A DNA stretch of 64,000 nt from Setophaga petechia (Eukaryota > Chordata > Aves > Passeriformes > Parulidae), in the NCBI GenBank assembly GCA_024362935.1, contig JANCRA010000125.1, positions 496,001 through 560,000 of the forward strand, written 5' to 3'. Every line of letters starts with the position of its first letter. The first letter of the stretch is position 1. Positions 22,230-34,868 of the stretch are shown in pieces. The notes under the pieces are model-generated. The model was not told the DNA's origin. It made no database searches and was given only the letters and a program-made list of their open reading frames with translations. The translations under genes and the position numbers were made by a program.

Positions 22230-23816
22230 TACTGTTTTCTAGCACTTTGAAAGCTGCTTACCCAATCCCAGTTTTGTGCCGCTTCGTAGTTCGCCGTTCA
22301 GAAGCTGCCGCCGTCTCTTTTTCCCGGAGAAGGAGAAGACGCTTCTTGGCGCGAAGAATCTGGTGTCCTTACGCCGATCGCGGCGTGCTCCGGAGAACAG
22401 CTACGGCCGAGAGACAGCCGGAAGCGGCGCTTAAAGGCACAGTGCTCCGTCTCCTGGTCTTTAGCGTCTCCTGCCGGCTACACCTTAGCAAAAAGCTTTT
22501 TCATTATGTCTCGCCAGGAGAAACTGTGTCTGTTCACAAAAAACCTCCCATCGTGCTCTAGAGGTTGCAGGCAGCTCTGCAGAGTGTTTTGCAACAAGAA
22601 AAAGTAACTTGTCCAAAAAAGCCATCAATTCGAATGTTCCTGGAAAGGGAAAATGCAGGAGAGCGGATAGGTACTGTTTTCTACCAGTTTGCAAGCTGGA
22701 CACACAATCCCAGTGTTATACTACGATTGACTTTGCAGTGCACTGTAATAATTGCCTATTGTTACTACATCTAAGCCAATAGCATTTGTATTATATCTCT
22801 TCAGGAGAAACTGTACCAGTTCAGAAAACAACTCTCATTTTTTCTACAAGTTGCACGGAGGTGTGCAGAGTGTTTTGCAAGAAGCAAAAGAAAGTTGTCC
22901 AAAACTGCTGCCATTTGAATAGTAATGCGAATGGAAAAGGCAGGAGAGTAGAAAGGTGCTGTTTTCTATCTGTTTGTAAGCTGCTTACACAATCCCAGAG
23001 TTGTGCAGCAATTAGTTTTTCAGTGCACTGTAGTAGGTGCCTCTTTTCACCTGCATCTAAGCAAATTGCTTTTTCCCCATGTCTCGCAAGGAGAAACTGA
23101 GCCAGTTCAGAAAACATCTCCCATCGAGTTCTAGAGATTGCAGGCAGGTGTGCAGAGTGTTTTGCAAGAAGCAAAAGAAAGTTGTCTAAAACGCCTTGCA
23201 TTCAAATAGAAATGTGAATAGAAAAGGCAGGAGAAGGGAGAGGTACTGTTTTCTATCAGTTTGCAACCTGCTTACACAATCTGCGTGTTGTGCAGCAATT
23301 AGCTTGCAGTGCACTGTAGTAGGTGCCTCTTTTCACCTATATCTAAGCAAATTGCTTTTTCCCCATGTCTTGCAAAGAGAAACTGAGCCAGTTCAGAAAA
23401 TATCTCCCATCGACTTCTAGAGATTGCAGGCAGGTGTGCAGAGTGTTTTGCAAGAAGCCAAAGAAAGTTGTCTAAAATTCTTTCCATTCGAATAGTAATG
23501 TGCATGGAAAAGGCAGGAAGAGTGGAAAGGTACTGTTTTCTATCACTTTGCAAGCTGGGCACACAATCCCAGTGTTGTGCATCTATTAACTTTGCAGTGC
23601 ACTGCAGTAACTGCCTGTGGTAACCTATATCTAAGCAAAAAGCTTTTTCACGATCTCACGCTAGGAGAAAATGTTCCTGCTCATTAAACAACTTCCATCG
23701 TGCTGTACAGGTTGCACAGAGGGGTGCAGAATGTTTTGCAGCAAGAAAAAGAAAGTTGTCTAAGACGCCTTCCTTTCAAGTATTAATGCGAAGGGAAAGG
23801 CAAGAGAGTGGGAAAG
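22230..23816. repeat. HOR core 7 (A-B-C-D-E, 1587 bp), Y haplotype with Q-type A
   Basis: A 22230-22671, B 22672-22956, C 22957-23243, D 23244-23530, E 23531-23816; CpG-dense segment 22278-22481. B/C are Y, but A has GAGACAGCCGG where the other Y cores have GAGACACCCGG, so A and B/C look recombined. E has a private CGATCTCACGCTAGG and GAGGGGTGCAGAATG. Confidence 0.95.
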
Positions 23817-25246
23817 TACTGTTTTCTAGCACTTTGCAAGCTGCTAACACAATCGCAGTGCTGTGTAGCAGTTAGCTTTTCAGTGCACTGCAGTAAGTGT
23901 TTCTTGTCACCTACATCTAAGCAAATAGCTTTTTCACTATGTCTCGCAAGGAGAAAACCTTCTTGCTCACTAAACATCTCCTATCGTGTTCTAGAAGTTG
24001 CACAGGCGGCTGCAGTGTGTTTTGCAAAATGTAAAAGAAAGTTGTCTAAGACGCCTTCCTTTCAAGTATTAATGTGAAGGGAAAGGCAAGAGAGTGGGAA
24101 AGTACTGTTTTCTAGCACTTTGCAGGCTGCTAACACAATCACAGTTCTGTGTAGCAATTAGCTGTTCAGTGCACTGCAGTAAGTGTTTCTTGTCACCTAC
24201 ATCTAAGCAAATAGCTTTTTCACTATGTCTCGCAAGGAGAAAACCTTCCTGCTCACTAAACAACTTCCATCGTGTTGTAGATGTTGCATAGAGGGCTGCA
24301 GAGTTTTTTGACACAAGAAAAAGAAAGTTGTCTAAGATGCCTTCCTTTCAAGTATTAATGTGAAGGGAAAGGCAAGAGAGTGGGAAAGTACTATTTTCTA
24401 TCACTTTGAGAGCTGCTAACACAATCCCAGTGCTGTGTACCAATTAACTTGTCACTGCACTGCAGTAAGTGTTTCTTGTCACCTACATCTAAGCAAATAG
24501 CTTTTTCACTATGTCTCGCAAGGAGAAAACCTTCCTGCTCACTAAACAACTTCCATCGTGTTGTAGATGTTGCACAGAGGGCTTCAGAGTGTTCTCTAAC
24601 AAGAAAAAGAAAGTTGTCTAAGACGCCTTCCTTTCAAGTGTTAATGTGAAGGGAAAGGCGAGAGAGTGGGAAAGTACTGTTTTCTAGCACTTTGCAGGCT
24701 GCTAACACAATCCCAGTTCTGTGTAGCAAATAGCTGTTCAGTGCACTGCAGTAAGTGTTTCTTGTCACCTACATCTAAGCAAATAGCTTTTTCACTATGT
24801 CTCGCAAGGAGAAAACCTTCCTGCTCACTAAACAACTTCCATCGTGTTGTAGATGTTGCATTGAGGGCTGCAGAGTTTTTTGACACAAGAAAAAGAAAGT
24901 TGTCTAAGATGCCTTCCTTTCAAGTATTAATGTGAAGGGAAAGGCAAGAGAGTGGGAAAGTACTGTTTTCTAGCACTTTGCAGGCTGCTAACACAATCCC
25001 AGTGCGGTGTACCAATTAACTTGTCACTGCACTGCAGGAAGGGTTTCTTGTCACCTATATCTAAGCAAATAGCTTTTTCACTATGTCTCGCAAGGAGAAA
25101 ACCTTCCTGCTCACTAAACAACTTCCATCGTGTTCTAGAAGTTGCACAGAGGGCTGCAGTGTGTTTTGACACAAGAAAAAGAAAGTTGTCTAAGACGCCT
25201 TCCTTTCAAGTATTAATGTGAAGGGAAAGGCAAGAGAGTGGGAAAG
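23817..25246. repeat. Variable block 7: v1-v5-x1-v5-v6*
   Basis: Monomers start at 23817, 24103, 24389, 24675 and 24961. An isolated x1 lies between two v5 copies, so x2-x5 and v4 are missing: a collapsed remnant of a seven-monomer insertion. The last monomer is v6 at its 5' end but carries CCTTCCTGCTCACTAAACAA and CCATCGTGTTCTAGAAG at its 3' end, unlike any other v6. Confidence 0.9.
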
Positions 25247-26833
25247 TACTGTTTTCTAGCACTTTGAAAGCTGCTTACCCAATCCCAGTTTTGTGCCGCT
25301 TCGTAGTTCGTCGTTCAGAAGCTGCCGCCGTCTCTTTTTCCCGGAGAAGGAGAAGACGCTTCTTGGCGCGAAGAATCTGGTGTCCTTACGCCGATCGCGG
25401 CGTGCTCCGGAGAACAGCTACGGCCGAGAGACACCCGGAAGCGGCGCTTAAAGGCACAGTGCTCCGTCTCCTGGTCTTTAGCGTCTCCTGCCGGCTACAC
25501 CTTAGCAAAAAGCTTTTTCATTATGTCTCGCCAGGAGAAACTGTGTCTGTTCACAAAAAACCTCCCATCGTGCTCTAGAGGTTGCAGGCAGCTCTGCAGA
25601 GTGTTTTGCAACAAGAAAAAGTAACTTGTCCAAAAAAGCCATCAATTCGAATGTTCCTGGAAAGGGAAAATGCAGGAGAGCGGATAGGTACTGTTTTCTA
25701 CCAGTTTGCAAGCTGGACACACAATCCCAGTGTTATACTACGATTGACTTTGCAGTGCACTGTAATAATTGCCTATTGTTACTACATCTAAGCCAATAGC
25801 ATTTGTATTATATCTCTTCAGGAGAAACTGTACCAGTTCAGAAAACAACTCTCATTTTTTCTACAAGTTGCACGGAGGTGTGCAGAGTGTTTTGCAAGAA
25901 GCAAAAGAAAGTTGTCCAAAACTGCTGCCATTTGAATAGTAATGCGAATGGAAAAGGCAGGAGAGTAGAAAGGTGCTGTTTTCTATCTGTTTGTAAGCTG
26001 CTTACACAATCCCAGAGTTGTGCAGCAATTAGTTTTTCAGTGCACTGTAGTAGGTGCCTCTTTTCACCTGCATCTAAGCAAATTGCTTTTTCCCCATGTC
26101 TCGCAAGGAGAAACTGAGCCAGTTCAGAAAACATCTCCCATCGAGTTCTAGAGATTGCAGGCAGGTGTGCAGAGTGTTTTGCAAGAAGCAAAAGAAAGTT
26201 GTCTAAAACGCCTTGCATTCAAATAGAAATGTGAATAGAAAAGGCAGGAGAAGGGAGAGGTACTGTTTTCTATCAGTTTGCAACCTGCTTACACAATCTG
26301 CGTGTTGTGCAGCAATTAGCTTGCAGTGCACTGTAGTAGGTGCCTCTTTTCACCTATATCTAAGCAAATTGCTTTTTCCCCATGTCTTGCAAAGAGAAAC
26401 TGAGCCAGTTCAGAAAATATCTCCCATCGACTTCTAGAGATTGCAGGCAGGTGTGCAGAGTGTTTTGCAAGAAGCCAAAGAAAGTTGTCTAAAATTCTTT
26501 CCATTCGAATAGTAATGTGCATGGAAAAGGCAGGAAGAGTGGAAAGGTACTGTTTTCTATCACTTTGCAAGCTGGGCACACAATCCCAGTGTTGTGCATC
26601 TATTAACTTTGCAGTGCACTGCAGTAACTGCCTGTGGTAACCTATATCTAAGCAAAAAGCTTTTTCACGATCTCTCACTAGGAGAAAATGTTCCTGCTCA
26701 TTAAACAACTTCCATCGTGCTGTACAGGTTGCACAGAGGGGTGCAGAATGTTTTGCAGCAAGAAAAAGAAAGTTGTCTAAGACGCCTTCCTTTCAAGTAT
26801 TAATGCGAAGGGAAAGGCAAGAGAGTGGGAAAG
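25247..26833. repeat. HOR core 8 (A-B-C-D-E, 1587 bp), Y haplotype
   Basis: A 25247-25688, B 25689-25973, C 25974-26260, D 26261-26547, E 26548-26833; CpG-dense segment 25295-25498. A has TTCGTCGTTCAG as in cores 6 and 11. E has GAGGGGTGCAGAATG. Confidence 0.95.
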
Positions 26834-28549
26834 TACTGTTTTCTAGCACTTTGCAAGCTGCTAACACAATCGCAGTGCTGTGTAGCAGTTAGCTTTTCAG
26901 TGCACTGCAGTAAGAGTTTCTTGTCACCTACATCTAAGCAAATAGCTTTTTCACTATGTCTCGCAAGGAGAAAACCTTCTTGCTCACTAAACATCTCCTA
27001 TCGTGTTCTAGAAGTTGCACAGGCGGCTGCAGTGTGTTTTGCAAAATGTAAAAGAAAGTTGTCTAAGACGCCTTCCTTTTAAGTATTAATGTGAAGGGAA
27101 AGGCAAGAGAGTGGGAAAGTACTGTTTTCTAGCACTTTGCAGGCTGCTCACACAATCCCAGTTCTGTGTAGCAGTTAGCTTTTCAGTGCACTGCAGTAAG
27201 TGTTTCTTGTCACCTGCATCTAAGAAAATAGCTGTATCACTCTGTCTAGCAAGGAGAAAACCTTCTTGCTCACTAAACATCTCCTATCGTGTTCTAGAAG
27301 TTGAACAGAGGGCTGCAGTGTGTTCTGTAACAAGAAAAAGAAAGTTGTCTAAGACGCCTTCCTTTCAAGTATTAATGTGAAGGGAAAGGCAAGAGAGTGG
27401 GAAAGTACTGTTTTCTAGAACTTTGCAAGCTGCTAACACAGTACTAGTGCTGTGTAGCAGTTATCTTTTCAGTGCAGTGCAGTAAGTGTTTCTTGTCACC
27501 TACATCTAAGCAAAAAGCTTTTTCACTATGTCTCGCAAGGAGAAAACCTTCCTGCTCACTAAACAACTTCCATCGTGTTGTAGATGTTGCAGAGAGGGCT
27601 GCAGAGTTTTTTGACACAAGAAAAAGAAAGTTGTCTAAGATGCCTTCCTTTCAAGTATTAATGTGAAGGGAAAGGCAAGAGAGTGGGAAAGTACTGTTTT
27701 CTAGCACTTTGCAAGCTGCTAACAGAATATCAGTGCTGTGTAGCAGTTAGCTTTTCAGTGCACTGCAGTAAGTGTTTCTTGTCACCTACATCTGAGCAAA
27801 TAGCTTTTTCACTATGTCTCGCAAGGAGAAAACCTTCTTGCTCACTAAACATCTCCTATCGTGTTCTAGAAGTTGCACAGACGGCTGCAGTGTGTTTTGC
27901 AAAATGTAAAAGAAAGTTGTCTAAGACGCCTTCCTTTTAAGTATTAATGTGAAGGGAAAGGCAAGAGAGTGGGAAAGTACTGTTTTCTAGCACTTTGCAG
28001 GCTGCTAACACAATCACAGTTCTGTGTAGCAATTAGCTGTTCAGTGCACTGCAGTAAGTGTTTCTTGTCACCTACATCTAAGCAAATAGCTTTTTCACTA
28101 TGTCTCGCAAGGAGAAAACCTTCCTGCTCACTAAACAACTTCCATCGTGTTGTAGATGTTGCATAGAGGGCTGCAGAGTTTTTTGACACAAGAAAAAGTA
28201 AGTTGTCTAAGATGCCTTCCTTTCAAGTATTAATGTGAAGGGAAAGGCAAGAGAGTGGGAAAGTACTGTTTTCTAGCACTTTGCAGGCTGCTAACACAAT
28301 CGCAGTGCGGTGTACCAATTAACTTGTCACTGCACTGCAGTAAGGGTTTCTTGTCACCTATATCTAAGCAAAATGCTTTTTCACTATGTCTCGCAAGGAG
28401 AAAACCTTCTTGCTCACTAAACATTTCCTATCTTGTTCTAGAAGTTGCACAGAGGGCTGCAGTGTGTTTTGACACAAGAAAAAGAAAGTTGTCTAAGACG
28501 CCTTCCTTTCAAGTGTTAATGTGAAGGGAAAGGCAAGAGAGTGGGAAAG
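26834..28549. repeat. Variable block 8: v1-v2-v3-v4-v5-v6
   Basis: Monomers start at 26834, 27120, 27406, 27692, 27978 and 28264. Lineage marks are CATCTAAGAAAATAGC in v2 (27225 C to A) and GCAAAATGCTTTTTC in v6. Blocks 9, 11 and 14 share both. Confidence 0.92.
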
Positions 28550-30136
28550 TACTGTTTTCTAGCACTTTGAAAGCTGCTTACCCAATCCCAGTTTTGTGCC
28601 GCTTCGTAGTTCGCCGTTCAGAAGCTGCCGCCGTCTCTTTTTCCCGGAGAAGGAGAAGACGCTTCTTGGCGCGAAGAATCTGGTGTCCTTACGCCGATCG
28701 CGGCGTGCTCCGGAGAACAGCTACGGCCGAGAGACAGCCGGAAGCGGCGCTTAAAGGCACAGTGCTCCGTCTCCTGGTCTTTAGCGTCTCCTGCCGGCTA
28801 CACCTTAGCAAAAAGCTTTTTCATTATGTCTCGCCAGGAGAAACTGTGTCTGTTCACAAAAAACCTCCCATCGTGCTCTAGAGGTTGCAGGCAGCTCTGC
28901 AGAGTGTTTTGCAACAAGAAAAAGTAACTTGTCCAAAAAAGCCATCAATTCGAATGTTCCTGGAAAGGGAAAATGCAGGAGAGCGGATAGGTACTGTTTT
29001 CTACCAGTTTGCAAGCTGGACACACAATCCCAGTGTTATACTACGATTGACTTTGCAGTGCACTGTAATAATTGCCTATTGTTACTACATCTAAGCCAAT
29101 AGCGTTTGCATTATATCTCTTCAGGAGAAACTGTACCAGTTCAGAAAACAACTCTCATTTTTTCTACAAGTTGCACGGAGGTGTGCAGAGTGTTTTGCAA
29201 GAAGCAAAAGAAAGTTGTCCAAAACTGCTGCCATTCGAATAGTAATGCGAATGGAAAAGGCAGGAGAGTGGAAAGGTGCTGTTTTCTATCTGTTTGTAAG
29301 CTGCTTACACAATCCCAGAGTTGTGCAGCAATTAGTTTTTCAGTGCACTGTAGTAGGTGCCTCTTTTCACCTGCATCTAAGCAAATTGCTTTTTCCCCAT
29401 GTCTCGCAAGGAGAAACTGAGCCAGTTCAGAAAACATCTCCCATCGAGTTCTAGAGATTGCAGGCAGGTGTGCAGAGTGTTTTGCAAGAAGCAAAAGAAA
29501 GTTGTCTAAAACGCCTTGCATTCAAATAGAAATGTGAATAGAAAAGGCAGGAGAAGGGAGAGGTACTGTTTTCTATCAGTTTGCAACCTGCTTACACAAT
29601 CTGCGTGTTGTGCAGCAATTAGCTTGCAGTGCACTGTAGTAGGTGCCTCTTTTCACCTATATCTAAGCAAATTGCTTTTTCCCCATGTCTTGCAAAGAGA
29701 AACTGAGCCAGTTCAGAAAATATCTCCCATCGACTTCTAGAGATTGCAGGCAGGTGTGCAGAGTGTTTTGCAAGAAGCCAAAGAAAGTTGTCTAAAATTC
29801 TTTCCATTCGAATAGTAATGTGCATGGAAAAGGCAGGAAGAGTGGAAAGGTACTGTTTTCTATCACTTTGCAAGCTGGGCACACAATCCCAGTGTTGTGC
29901 ATCTATTAACTTTGCAGTGCACTGCAGTAACTGCCTGTGGTAACCTATATCTAAGCAAAAAGCTTTTTCACGATCTCTCACTAGGAGAAAATGTTCCTGC
30001 TCATTAAACAACTTCCATCGTGCTGTACAGGTTGCACAGAGGGGTGCAGAATGTTTTGCAGCAAGAAAAAGAAAGTTGTCTAAGACGCCTTCCTTTCAAG
30101 TATTAATGCGAAGGGAAAGGCAAGAGAGTGGGAAAG
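28550..30136. repeat. HOR core 9 (A-B-C-D-E, 1587 bp), X haplotype
   Basis: A 28550-28991, B 28992-29276, C 29277-29563, D 29564-29850, E 29851-30136; CpG-dense segment 28598-28801. X marks in B/C; E has TATTAACTTTGC and GAGGGGTGCAGAATG. Confidence 0.95.
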
Positions 30137-31852
30137 TACTGTTTTCTAGCACTTTGCAAGCTGCTAACACAATCGCAGTGCTGTGTAGCAGTTAGCTTTT
30201 CAGTGCACTGCAGTAAGAGTTTCTTGTCACCTACATCTAAGCAAATAGCTTTTTCACTATGTCTCGCAAGGAGAAAACCTTCTTGCTCACTAAACATCTC
30301 CTATCGTGTTCTAGAAGTTGCACAGGCGGCTGCAGTGTGTTTTGCAAAATGTAAAAGAAAGTTGTCTAAGACGCCTTCCTTTTAAGTATTAATGTGAAGG
30401 GAAAGGCAAGAGAGTGGGAAAGTACTGTTTTCTAGCACTTTGCAGGCTGCTCACACAATCCCAGTTCTGTGTAGCAGTTAGCTTTTCAGTGCACTGCAGT
30501 AAGTGTTTCTTGTCACCTGCATCTAAGAAAATAGCTGTATCACTCTGTCTAGCAAGGAGAAAACCTTCTTGCTCACTAAACATCTCCTATCGTGTTCTAG
30601 AAGTTGAACAGAGGGCTGCAGTGTGTTCTGTAACAAGAAAAAGAAAGTTGTCTAAGACGCCTTCCTTTCAAGTATTAATGTGAAGGGAAAGGCAAGAGAG
30701 TGGGAAAGTACTGTTTTCTAGAACTTTGCAAGCTGCTAACACAGTACTAGTGCTGTGTAGCAGTTATCTTTTCAGTGCAGTGCAGTAAGTGTTTCTTGTC
30801 ACCTACATCTAAGCAAAAAGCTTTTTCACTATGTCTCGCAAGGAGAAAACCTTCCTGCTCACTAAACAACTTCCATCGTGTTGTAGATGTTGCAGAGAGG
30901 GCTGCAGAGTTTTTTGACACAAGAAAAAGAAAGTTGTCTAAGATGCCTTCCTTTCAAGTATTAATGTGAAGGGAAAGGCAAGAGAGTGGGAAAGTACTGT
31001 TTTCTAGCACTTTGCAAGCTGCTAACAGAATATCAGTGCTGTGTAGCAGTTAGCTTTTCAGTGCACTGCAGTAAGTGTTTCTTGTCACCTACATCTGAGC
31101 AAATAGCTTTTTCACTATGTCTCGCAAGGAGAAAACCTTCTTGCTCACTAAACATCTCCTATCGTGTTCTAGAAGTTGCACAGACGGCTGCAGTGTGTTT
31201 TGCAAAATGTAAAAGAAAGTTGTCTAAGACGCCTTCCTTTTAAGTATTAATGTGAAGGGAAAGGCAAGAGAGTGGGAAAGTACTGTTTTCTAGCACTTTG
31301 CAGGCTGCTAACACAATCACAGTTCTGTGTAGCAATTAGCTGTTCAGTGCACTGCAGTAAGTGTTTCTTGTCACCTACATCTAAGCAAATAGCTTTTTCA
31401 CTATGTCTCGCAAGGAGAAAACCTTCCTGCTCACTAAACAACTTCCATCGTGTTGTAGATGTTGCATAGAGGGCTGCAGAGTTTTTTGACACAAGAAAAA
31501 GAAAGTTGTCTAAGATGCCTTCCTTTCAAGTATTAATGTGAAGGGAAAGGCAAGAGAGTGGGAAAGTACTGTTTTCTAGCACTTTGCAGGCTGCTAACAC
31601 AATCGCAGTGCGGTGTACCAATTAACTTGTCACTGCACTGCAGTAAGGGTTTCTTGTCACCTATATCTAAGCAAAATGCTTTTTCACTATGTCTCGCAAG
31701 GAGAAAACCTTCTTGCTCACTAAACATTTCCTATCTTGTTCTAGAAGTTGCACAGAGGGCTGCAGTGTGTTTTGACACAAGAAAAAGAAAGTTGTCTAAG
31801 ACGCCTTCCTTTCAAGTGTTAATGTGAAGGGAAAGGCAAGAGAGTGGGAAAG
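30137..31852. repeat. Variable block 9: v1-v2-v3-v4-v5-v6
   Basis: Monomers start at 30137, 30423, 30709, 30995, 31281 and 31567. Almost the same as block 8, 3303 bp upstream, including the v2 and v6 lineage marks. One visible difference is GAAAAAGAAAG in v5 here against GAAAAAGTAAG in block 8. Confidence 0.92.
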
Positions 31853-33439
31853 TACTGTTTTCTAGCACTTTGAAAGCTGCTTACCCAATCCCAGTTTTGT
31901 GCCGCTTCGTAGTTCGCCGTTCAGAAGCTGCCGCCGTCTCTTTTTCCCGGAGAAGGAGAAGACGCTTCTTGGCGCGAAGAATCTGGTGTCCTTACGCCGA
32001 TCGCGGCGTGCTCCGGAGAACAGCTACGGCCGAGAGACAGCCGGAAGCGGCGCTTAAAGGCACAGTGCTCCGTCTCCTGGTCTTTAGCGTCTCCTGCCGG
32101 CTACACCTTAGCAAAAAGCTTTTTCATTATGTCTCGCCAGGAGAAACTGTGTCTGTTCACAAAAAACCTCCCATCGTGCTCTAGAGGTTGCAGGCAGCTC
32201 TGCAGAGTGTTTTGCAACAAGAAAAAGTAACTTGTCCAAAAAAGCCATCAATTCGAATGTTCCTGGAAAGGGAAAATGCAGGAGAGCGGATAGGTACTGT
32301 TTTCTACCAGTTTGCAAGCTGGACACACAATCCCAGTGTTATACTACGATTGACTTTGCAGTGCACTGTAATAATTGCCTATTGTTACTACATCTAAGCC
32401 AATAGCGTTTGCATTATATCTCTTCAGGAGAAACTGTACCAGTTCAGAAAACAACTCTCATTTTTTCTACAAGTTGCACGGAGGTGTGCAGAGTGTTTTG
32501 CAAGAAGCAAAAGAAAGTTGTCCAAAACTGCTGCCATTCGAATAGTAATGCGAATGGAAAAGGCAGGAGAGTGGAAAGGTGCTGTTTTCTATCTGTTTGT
32601 AAGCTGCTTACACAATCCCAGAGTTGTGCAGCAATTAGTTTTTCAGTGCACTGTAGTAGGTGCCTCTTTTCACCTGCATCTAAGCAAATTGCTTTTTCCC
32701 CATGTCTCGCAAGGAGAAACTGAGCCAGTTCAGAAAACATCTCCCATCGAGTTCTAGAGATTGCAGGCAGGTGTGCAGAGTGTTTTGCAAGAAGCAAAAG
32801 AAAGTTGTCTAAAACGCCTTGCATTCAAATAGAAATGTGAATAGAAAAGGCAGGAGAAGGGAGAGGTACTGTTTTCTATCAGTTTGCAACCTGCTTACAC
32901 AATCTGCGTGTTGTGCAGCAATTAGCTTGCAGTGCACTGTAGTAGGTGCCTCTTTTCACCTATATCTAAGCAAATTGCTTTTTCCCCATGTCTTGCAAAG
33001 AGAAACTGAGCCAGTTCAGAAAATATCTCCCATCGACTTCTAGAGATTGCAGGCAGGTGTGCAGAGTGTTTTGCAAGAAGCCAAAGAAAGTTGTCTAAAA
33101 TTCTTTCCATTCGAATAGTAATGTGCATGGAAAAGGCAGGAAGAGTGGAAAGGTACTGTTTTCTATCACTTTGCAAGCTGGGCACACAATCCCAGTGTTG
33201 TGCATCTATTAACTTTGCAGTGCACTGCAGTAACTGCCTGTGGTAACCTATATCTAAGCAAAAAGCTTTTTCACGATCTCTCACTAGGAGAAAATGTTCC
33301 TGCTCATTAAACAACTTCCATCGTGCTGTACAGGTTGCACAGAGGGCTGCAGAATGTTTTGCAGCAAGAAAAAGAAAGTTGTCTAAGACGCCTTCCTTTC
33401 AAGTATTAATGCGAAGGGAAAGGCAAGAGAGTGGGAAAG
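31853..33439. repeat. HOR core 10 (A-B-C-D-E, 1587 bp), X haplotype
   Basis: A 31853-32294, B 32295-32579, C 32580-32866, D 32867-33153, E 33154-33439; CpG-dense segment 31901-32104. X marks in B/C; E has TATTAACTTTGC and the common GAGGGCTGCAGAATG. Confidence 0.95.
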
Positions 33440-34868
33440 TACTATTTTCTATCACTTTGAGAGCTGCTAACACAATCCCAGTGCTGTGTACCAATTAACT
33501 TGTCACTGCACTGCAGTAAGTGTTTCTTGTCACCTACATCTAAGCAAATAGCTTTTTCACTATGTCTCGCAAGGAGAAAACCTTCTTGCTCACTAAACAT
33601 CTCCTATCGTGTTCTAGAAGTTGCACAGGCGGCTGCAGTGTGTTTTGCAAAATAAAAAGAAAGTTGTCTAAGACGCCTTCCTTTTAAGTATTAATGTGAA
33701 GGGAAAGGCAAGAGAGTGGGAAAGTACTGTTTTCTAGCACTTTGCAGGCTGCTCACACAATCCCAGTTCTGTGTAGCAGTTAGCTTTTCAGTGCACTGCA
33801 GTAAGTGTTTCTTGTCACCTGCATCTAAGCAAATAGCTGTATCACTCTGTCTAGCAAGGAGAAAACCTTCTTGCTCACTAAACATCTCCTATCGTGTTCT
33901 AGAAGTTGAACAGAGGGCTGCAGTGTGTTCTGTAACAAGAAAAAAAAAGTTGTCTAAGACGCCTTCCTTTCAAGTACTAATGTGAAGGGAAAGGCAAGAG
34001 AGTGGGAAAGTACTGTTTTCTAGAACTTTGCAAGCTGCTAACACAGTACTAGTGCTGTGTAGCAGTTATCTTTTCAGTGCAGTGCAGTAAGTGTTTCTTG
34101 TCACCTACATCTAAGCAAAAAGCTTTTTCACTATGTCTCGCAAGGAGAAAACCTTCCTGCTCACTAAACAACTTCCATCGTGTTGTAGATGTTGCAGAGA
34201 GGGCTGCAGAGTTTTTTGACACAAGAAAAAGAAAGTTGTCTAAGATGCCTTCCTTTCAAGTATTAATGTGAAGGGAAAGGCAAGAGAGTGGGAAAGTACT
34301 GTTTTCTAGCACTTTGCAAGCTGCTAACAGAATATCAGTGCTGTGTAGCAGTTAGCTTTTCAGTGCACTGCAGTAAGTGTTTCTTGTCACCGACATCTAA
34401 GCAAATAGCTTTTTCACTATGTCTCGCAAGGAGAAAACCTTCTTGCTCACTAAACATCTCCTATCGTGTTCTAGAAGTTGCACAGAGGGGTGCAGAATGT
34501 TTTGCAAAATATAAAAGAAAGTTGTCTAAGACGCCTTCCTTTTAAGTATTAATGTGAAGGGAAAGGCAAGAGAGTGGGAAAGTACTGTTTTCTAGCACTT
34601 TGCAGGCTGCTAACACAATCCCAGTTCTGTGTAGCAATTAGCTGTTCAGTGCACTGCAGTAAGTGTTTCTTGTCACCTACATCTAAGCAAATAGCTTTTT
34701 CACTATGTCTCGCAAGGAGAAAACCTTCCTGCTCACTAAACAACTTCCATCGTGTTGTAGATGTTGCATAGAGGGCTGCAGAGTTTTTTGACACAAGAAA
34801 AAGAAAGTTGTCTAAGATGCCTTCCTTTCAAGTATTAATGTGAAGGGAAAGGCAAGAGAGTGGGAAAG

